Part shown: in pieces, positions 51,939 through 56,270 of the stretch | How positions within the stretch are numbered: position 1 is the stretch's first letter | How the letters are laid out: every line of letters begins with the position of its first letter | Assembly (NCBI GenBank): GCA_024276605.1 | Contig: JAJRWX010000088.1 | Location: forward strand, 1 to 56,270 | Source: Planctomycetota bacterium | Lineage (GTDB): Bacteria; Planctomycetota; Phycisphaerae; UBA1845 | DNA: 56,270 nucleotides | Direction: 5' to 3' | Translations under genes and position numbers: made by a program | Notes under the pieces: model-generated | Databases searched by the model: none | What the model saw: only the letters and a program-made list of their open reading frames with translations | Told to the model about the DNA's origin: nothing

Positions 51939-52436
51939 CTAGGCGATTCTTCGGTTCGCATGTTCCGACATGGGCGGTGCCCGTGCGATGCGATGCTGTG
52001 AGGAAGTTGAATCCAAGCCTAATTGTATGCTCAACCTGTCAATCTCCTGGATGGAGCCAGCGTCAATGACTTGTCGATCAGACCGTATAACGAAGAACTT
52101 GTCCTCTCCGACAACTCCGAATAGCCGATAAATCAAGCTGCCGTTGTCACAGATGGTTACGAGATCACGACCCTGGAACACGATGTGTGGTCCGTCGCAT
52201 ATATCGCAAAGATGATCCGGCGAACGAATATCGAACCCGCAAATCGTTTTATCTCCGACGCGGCGATGCTCTGCTAGCAGGCTCCGAAGAAGCTCGGTGG
52301 CCGGGCCGTGCGATGGTTCAGGCCCACGCCTAATCGCCAGGATGTTAAAGTCAGCCAGCAGCTCATGAAACGGTTGTTCGTGGCCATCCCCGTTTGAGAT
52401 TAAAAAGTCCGGAAGAAGTCGTCGTCGTTGTATCAT
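51939..52436 (-). CDS. Redoxin-fold protein, paralogue A
   Basis: 165 residues with GGAGGT before the ATG. The start RRRLLPDFLI is followed by a LLADFNILAIRRG strand, HGPATELLRSLL helix and FFVIRSDRQVIDAG at the end, in the order of a thioredoxin-like domain. It is clearly related to the protein at 52869-53363 (RLLPDF, HGPATELL, VIGSDGRVIDS). The position after the first strand, where a peroxidatic Cys would stand, has Arg-Gly. A CDIC pair lies in the middle. I cannot assign a function. Confidence 0.7.
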   Translation of the reverse strand: MIQRRRLLPDFLISNGDGHEQPFHELLADFNILAIRRGPEPSHGPATELLRSLLAEHRRVGDKTICGFDIRSPDHLCDICDGPHIVFQGRDLVTICDNGSLIYRLFGVVGEDKFFVIRSDRQVIDAGSIQEIDRLSIQLGLDSTSSQHRIARAPPMSEHANRRIA

Positions 52437-52868
52437 GTGAATTACCTCCGTTAAGGTAGTCGCCGTATCATCAAACCATTTGTTTAGATGCTCCTCCCCC
52501 CGCGTTTCTTCCGGGCATAATCGTCAACTTTTGTATGTTGTTTAGTTTTGTTGGTGCGGAACGGGTGGATGATGCACAATGGGATAATCGGATGCCGGTA
52601 ACAATAGAAGTTGTCAGGCGTGTCACATCAATCCTCAATGATGTTCGGCGGTTGGGACTGATTCACATGGTTCGAACAAACAGGGGCCGTGACCGGAAAA
52701 GCCGGCTTCCGGGGAGCCGATAACAAACGCTTGCTCGATTTCCAATCCTTTGGATGCCGGCGGATGTCGGATTCTCCCCAGAAGCCCGCGGTTTTTTGCC
52801 GGAGGCAAAGCCCGATCGTTGTCGCAAGTGGAGTGTGTGCTTGGCGTTTCTCGTTAGGCAGTCGGTCC
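52437..52868. other. Spacer between the redoxin-fold paralogues
   Basis: About 430 bases with no supported gene. A small hairpin CCGGAAAAGCCGG is near 52692-52704. The region may hold a separate promoter for paralogue A. Confidence 0.35.
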
Positions 52869-53363
52869 CTAACTCCCCGCGTGTCTAGCACTCAGCTCCT
52901 TAGATTGCGATTTGGCCATGCCATCGGTACAAAGAGCCACGTCGAGACTAAGCTGACGCGCAAGTCGAGCGGCGTCGTTCGTCGGTGCAGAGTCAATCAC
53001 GCGGCCATCGGATCCTATGACAAAGAAATATCCCTCGTGTCCAACGCCGTACAAGTGCCGGATTGCGCCGGTCGCATCACATAGCGTAATGGTATGCGTC
53101 TGCACGTCCACGAGATGACAAGCATCGTGCTGCGCGCAACGAGCATCCGACCAGTGGACGTCGATACCACGGACGTCCAAGCGGTTTACGCCGTGATTTT
53201 TGGCCACCATCGTCATGAGCAACTCGGTGGCCGGTCCATGTGTGGTCTTATCGCAATGTGTCAAGGTAAGCACGGTGAAATCACCGAGAATGTCGCGCAA
53301 TGAGTGCGGCGATCCCCGATCGTCCAAGAAAACAAAATCGGGTAACAGTCGTGATCGTTTCAT
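52869..53363 (-). CDS. Redoxin-fold protein, paralogue B
   Basis: The ATG at 53363 has AAGGAG upstream; the frame extends further to 53390 without a start site of quality. 164 residues: RLLPDFVFLDD, DFTVLTLTHCDKTTHGPATELL, YFFVIGSDGRVIDSAP. It has a Cys (THC) at the place expected for a peroxidatic or catalytic Cys of the redoxin fold, unlike paralogue A. It lies 506 bases upstream of A in the same direction. Expression with the cytochrome cluster is possible but not shown. Confidence 0.7.
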   Translation of the reverse strand: MKRSRLLPDFVFLDDRGSPHSLRDILGDFTVLTLTHCDKTTHGPATELLMTMVAKNHGVNRLDVRGIDVHWSDARCAQHDACHLVDVQTHTITLCDATGAIRHLYGVGHEGYFFVIGSDGRVIDSAPTNDAARLARQLSLDVALCTDGMAKSQSKELSARHAGS

Positions 53364-53559
53364 AAATTGTAGGCTCCTTAACGTGACCACTTGATACCCT
53401 TGATGGCCATAATGATTGGATGCACGATGTTAGAGATATCTTCCGTATGTGATGTATTTTTTTTAACTATGATGTCGGGTGTGTTTCGTTCGCGGATAGT
53501 TGTCGCGAAAAACGAAGAGTTTATGGGAAGAACGGCGCGGCGCCAGGCATCTAACTCTG

Positions 53560-53895
53560 ATGGATATGAGTGGACAGCTAGGCCGCCGCGTTCGCCAGGT
53601 GTTGATCGATATCGGTCACGTTGGGGGAAACGCCGAGTGGGAGTTGTATCCACCACGAAGACCGTCATTCTTGTCGCATGAGATGAACGAAGTTGTAAAC
53701 AAAAGCAGTTTGGTTCCAGCGGATCTCCATAAGGTGCTTGCAGTCGCTTTGCTTGAAGAATTCGGAAAAAATAAGATCAGCGTTCCGCTTGTCGAACTGG
53801 TGGACGCCGGGGTATCGGGCGAAGTCCCCAAGGTCCGTTGCCTCGGCGTATTGGCCGGTTGGGAGATGATGTGTATGTGCCCAGGCATACGCTAA
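53560..53895 (+). CDS. Possible small hypothetical protein
   Basis: A plus-strand frame of 111 residues between two minus-strand genes. The C-terminal half (LHKVLAVALLEEFGKN, VPLVELVDAGVSGEV) looks protein-like, but there is no ribosome binding site before the possible starts (53560, 53566, 53683) and I know no relative. Treat it as doubtful. Confidence 0.3.
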   Translation: MDMSGQLGRRVRQVLIDIGHVGGNAEWELYPPRRPSFLSHEMNEVVNKSSLVPADLHKVLAVALLEEFGKNKISVPLVELVDAGVSGEVPKVRCLGVLAGWEMMCMCPGIR

Positions 53896-53923
53896 AAACT
53901 TGAGAAGTAACTTAACGATCCTG

Positions 53924-53951
53924 CGACGGGCCTCCTGGCGGAGACCCGTCG
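53924..53951. terminator. Strong hairpin after the giant cytochrome
   Basis: CGACGGG pairs with CCCGTCG, with an inner CTCC/GGAG stem. It lies 30 bases after the stop of the minus-strand cytochrome gene and after the possible small plus-strand frame. There is no T-run on the minus strand, so the terminator call is not certain. Confidence 0.5.
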
Positions 53952-53981
53952 GTAGGATACATGATGATCGTCCGTGTGACC

Positions 53982-56270
53982 CTACGGTGGTGTGACGTGG
54001 CAGACGCTACAATCCACGATCGGGTTCGGCGCACGATTGTAATTCTTTGGCAAGTGGTTCTTGCCGTGGCACGTCAGGAGACAGTTTCCTTGAGTCCCGG
54101 CTCCGTTGAGGTAGAACGATGTGCTGGCATCGTTGTTGTTGACAAACTGAATGTCATAGCCGTTGTTTGCTGAGAAATTGAAATTGATCAGCCCCGGCTC
54201 GTTCGCGTCAGCACCCCCATGCACATCGTGACAGATGATACAAGGTGCGTCCGTGCTCTGGACATGCTTCCTGTGACGACCGTCGAATGCGTTTGTCTGT
54301 ATAACTGTTTCGTCCTCATTGTGGCACAGCCAGCAGGCCGCATAATCACCGTCTCCTGCGGTCCATGGGTTGTTGTCAGCCATGACATAATTACGCCGTA
54401 GAATCGAAACATATTGCGAGCCGTGCTGATCGTGACAGTGCGTACAGCTAGCTGGACCAAGTTGCGTCGCGTGTGTCGAACCCGCAAACGTCGACTTGTT
54501 GTACCCCGTTCCCGCAGAAGTTGCCGGGAACGTTACACCTGCCGGCGGTGCACCGTCGTGACAAACCACGCAGAAGTCGGCCTTGGTACCGGCCCACGCG
54601 GTAAGACTACCCGCGTCAGGATCGGCTAGCAGATTTGTCGCGCTGGCTATATGCGGGTTATGACAGTGCGTACACTCCACCTTCGATCCATCGGTCTGCT
54701 CCAACGAACTCACATTATGATGCGTCGAGAGATTGAACGCGGCCATGACATCAGTCCCAGCCGGACCGTCAGCATCGTGGCACGTATAGCACATGCCTTC
54801 TTCCTCGCGTAGCGCGTCACCGGCGATCGGCGTCTGTGAGGCATCCGCCGGAGCCAGCATCTTCTGCTTGGCTGAACCGTGACCGGAACTATGACAACCA
54901 AACGTCTCCCCGTCGCCGTAGCAGCTCATCGGCGTCATCCGATGCGACGACAGTGTCCACGCCGTGCCATCGATCGGTGCTGGCGTCATTCCGTCCGTGA
55001 ATGGCGTTGCCCCGCCCGCTGCATCCGTGTCATGACATGCCATACAGAATACATCCAACTTCGCCGCTTCGACCGAACTGGTCTTCGGATCACCCGCCAG
55101 CGCTACGACAGCTGCCGGGTTCGTCGGGTCGTCGACGTTCTTGAGTCGTACCTGACCCTGTTGGTGCTGACTCATATCGTGACATACCACACAATCAGCG
55201 TCGTCAAGCACGCTCTGCAAGTGATGGCTCGCCAACGCGAACTCCCCAATCACAGGACGACGCGGTCCTTGCGCCACCTGATGGCAATCCTGACACGAGG
55301 CGTTCGTAGGCAGGAATCCGTCCTTGTGTGGGTGACAGGTCGTGCAATCAGCGGCATCGTTGTGAGCGATACCAGATCCGTCTTGCAAGTGGTAAGTTGT
55401 AGCCGTGTGGCAAACCTGACAAATGCCATCATTAACTGCCGGGTCACCGTCATCGAAGCTGTTCGGTCCGGTCAGTGCCGAGAACACCACAGGCTTGTCT
55501 ATTGCCAACGTCTCGTTACGCACGACGTTGTTCACCAGGAACAGGTTGGCGTTGGCCGGGTCATGTAATTCGTGACATTGCAAGCAAGTCGGCTCCCAAG
55601 CGGCGCCTGTCGTGTGAATGATGGGATGGTCTACGCCGCTATGACAGTTGGTGCAGAATGTCTCCACTTCCGCCGGATTACCGGTTAACGGTAATGGTGT
55701 CACGGGGTTGTTGGGATCGGTCCATAGACGCACGGTACCCAACTGGTGTTGCGTCATTTCGTGACAAGTCGTGCAGTCCGTATCCGTCATGATCGCACCG
55801 GCTAGATGGTGACCGCCGCTACCGTCTGCGTTAACGACCGGCTGACGACCGCCCAGCGGAATCCCATCACCATTATCCTGCGGGTTACTATGACATGTGA
55901 TGCAGCTCGGAGCCGCCGTCGGCAGGAATCCACTGCCGTGCGGGTGGCACGTCGTGCAGTTCTCGCCATTGTTGTGTGGCGTTCCCGTACCATCTTGTAG
56001 ATGGAAGTTGGTGGCCGTATGGCAAACCTGGCAGATACCGTCGTTAACCGTCGGGTCACCGTCATCGAAGCTGTTCGGTCCGGTCAGTGCCGAGAACACC
56101 ACCGGCTTGTCCACCGCCAGCGTCTCGTTGCGGACGATGTTGTTCACCAGGAACAGGTTGGCGTTGGCCGGATCATGCAATTCGTGACATTGCAAGCAAG
56201 TCGGCTCCCAAGCGGCGCCTGTCGTGTGAATGATGGGATGGTCTACGCCGCTATGACAGTTGGTGCAGAA
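53982..56270 (-). CDS. Giant multiheme c-type cytochrome (partial)
   Basis: 762 residues are visible and the frame leaves the window at the right, so the N-terminus is missing (an internal Met at 56195 is not the start). The visible part has 20 CXXCH sites, plus CLLTCH (three residues between) and a possible CX8CH (CYGDGETFGCH). A unit of about 204 residues, containing CLQCHELHDPANANLFLVNN, CQVCH, CTTCH and others, is repeated, with DNA repeats 612 bases apart. Such proteins conduct electrons over long distances on the outside. The heme sites are dense (about one per 38 residues), as in the Geobacter and Shewanella outer-surface cytochromes. Confidence 0.93.
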   Translation of the reverse strand, partial: FCTNCHSGVDHPIIHTTGAAWEPTCLQCHELHDPANANLFLVNNIVRNETLAVDKPVVFSALTGPNSFDDGDPTVNDGICQVCHTATNFHLQDGTGTPHNNGENCTTCHPHGSGFLPTAAPSCITCHSNPQDNGDGIPLGGRQPVVNADGSGGHHLAGAIMTDTDCTTCHEMTQHQLGTVRLWTDPNNPVTPLPLTGNPAEVETFCTNCHSGVDHPIIHTTGAAWEPTCLQCHELHDPANANLFLVNNVVRNETLAIDKPVVFSALTGPNSFDDGDPAVNDGICQVCHTATTYHLQDGSGIAHNDAADCTTCHPHKDGFLPTNASCQDCHQVAQGPRRPVIGEFALASHHLQSVLDDADCVVCHDMSQHQQGQVRLKNVDDPTNPAAVVALAGDPKTSSVEAAKLDVFCMACHDTDAAGGATPFTDGMTPAPIDGTAWTLSSHRMTPMSCYGDGETFGCHSSGHGSAKQKMLAPADASQTPIAGDALREEEGMCYTCHDADGPAGTDVMAAFNLSTHHNVSSLEQTDGSKVECTHCHNPHIASATNLLADPDAGSLTAWAGTKADFCVVCHDGAPPAGVTFPATSAGTGYNKSTFAGSTHATQLGPASCTHCHDQHGSQYVSILRRNYVMADNNPWTAGDGDYAACWLCHNEDETVIQTNAFDGRHRKHVQSTDAPCIICHDVHGGADANEPGLINFNFSANNGYDIQFVNNNDASTSFYLNGAGTQGNCLLTCHGKNHLPKNYNRAPNPIVDCSVCHVTPP

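Noticed and set aside
55555-56270. CRISPR-like or tandem-repeat array
   Set aside because: The repeats are long, in frame and encode CXXCH units; they are protein repeats of a cytochrome.

Overview
The window most likely comes from an uncultured member of the Planctomycetota (Phycisphaerae-like). The inference rests on VPEP-type (PEP-CTERM) exoprotein anchors, dockerin-like tails, Cys-rich IPDECD repeats, many hairpin-rich dispersed repeats in gene-poor spacers, and a large stock of c-type cytochromes and ferredoxin-dependent oxidoreductases. No rRNA or ribosomal protein gene is present, so this is a style argument and not a phylogenetic one.

Layout, left: 1-642 is the start of a membrane sugar-phosphate transferase that runs off the edge. 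It is followed by a lipoprotein, a two-domain VanZ-like protein, a secreted glycosidase-like protein, a DUF362 protein and a redoxin gene broken by a TAA codon. Then come queC, two GT-C type membrane glycosyltransferases, tRNA-Gln(CTG), a small membrane protein, a small secreted protein and a 2-Cys peroxiredoxin. 14534-19611 holds four secreted or surface proteins, two of them paralogues with different C-terminal anchors. Three of the four (16590-19611) lie between inverted copies of a 197-bp repeat.

Centre: 20470-24519 is a minus-strand operon for a 2-oxoacid:ferredoxin oxidoreductase (gamma-alpha fusion plus beta), bracketed by two CBS-domain proteins. pyrB follows. 26774-27298 is a TlpA-like lipoprotein whose first redox cysteine codon is TGA, followed at the right distance by a SECIS-like hairpin, so I predict a selenoprotein. 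A CgeB-like glycosyltransferase, a subtilase, a DUF4920 lipoprotein and a second oxidoreductase with the opposite fusion (beta-gamma) follow. 36923-38516 is a two-gene cassette: a voltage-gated-channel-like protein with a deviant pore overlaps a PD-(D/E)xK (HsdR_N-like) protein. The cassette is flanked by 40-bp imperfect direct repeats.

Right: a Zn/Cd-type P1B ATPase sits beside decayed fragments of a CzcA-type pump and of the neighbouring cytochrome gene. 42196-51109 is a dense minus-strand respiratory region: Rieske protein, cytochrome b fused to a diheme cytochrome c, a Spy-like Met-rich protein, a membrane-anchored FNR with a 2Fe-2S domain, a ferric-reductase-like/DUF547 fusion and a heptaheme cytochrome. 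I infer a route moving electrons from NAD(P)H or quinol across the membrane to multiheme cytochromes. Two tandem redoxin-fold paralogues and a giant multiheme cytochrome (at least 20 CXXCH in the visible part) close the window.

Most promising for novelty are the channel/nuclease cassette, the UGPC selenoprotein, and the FNR / ferric-reductase-DUF547 / heptaheme operon.
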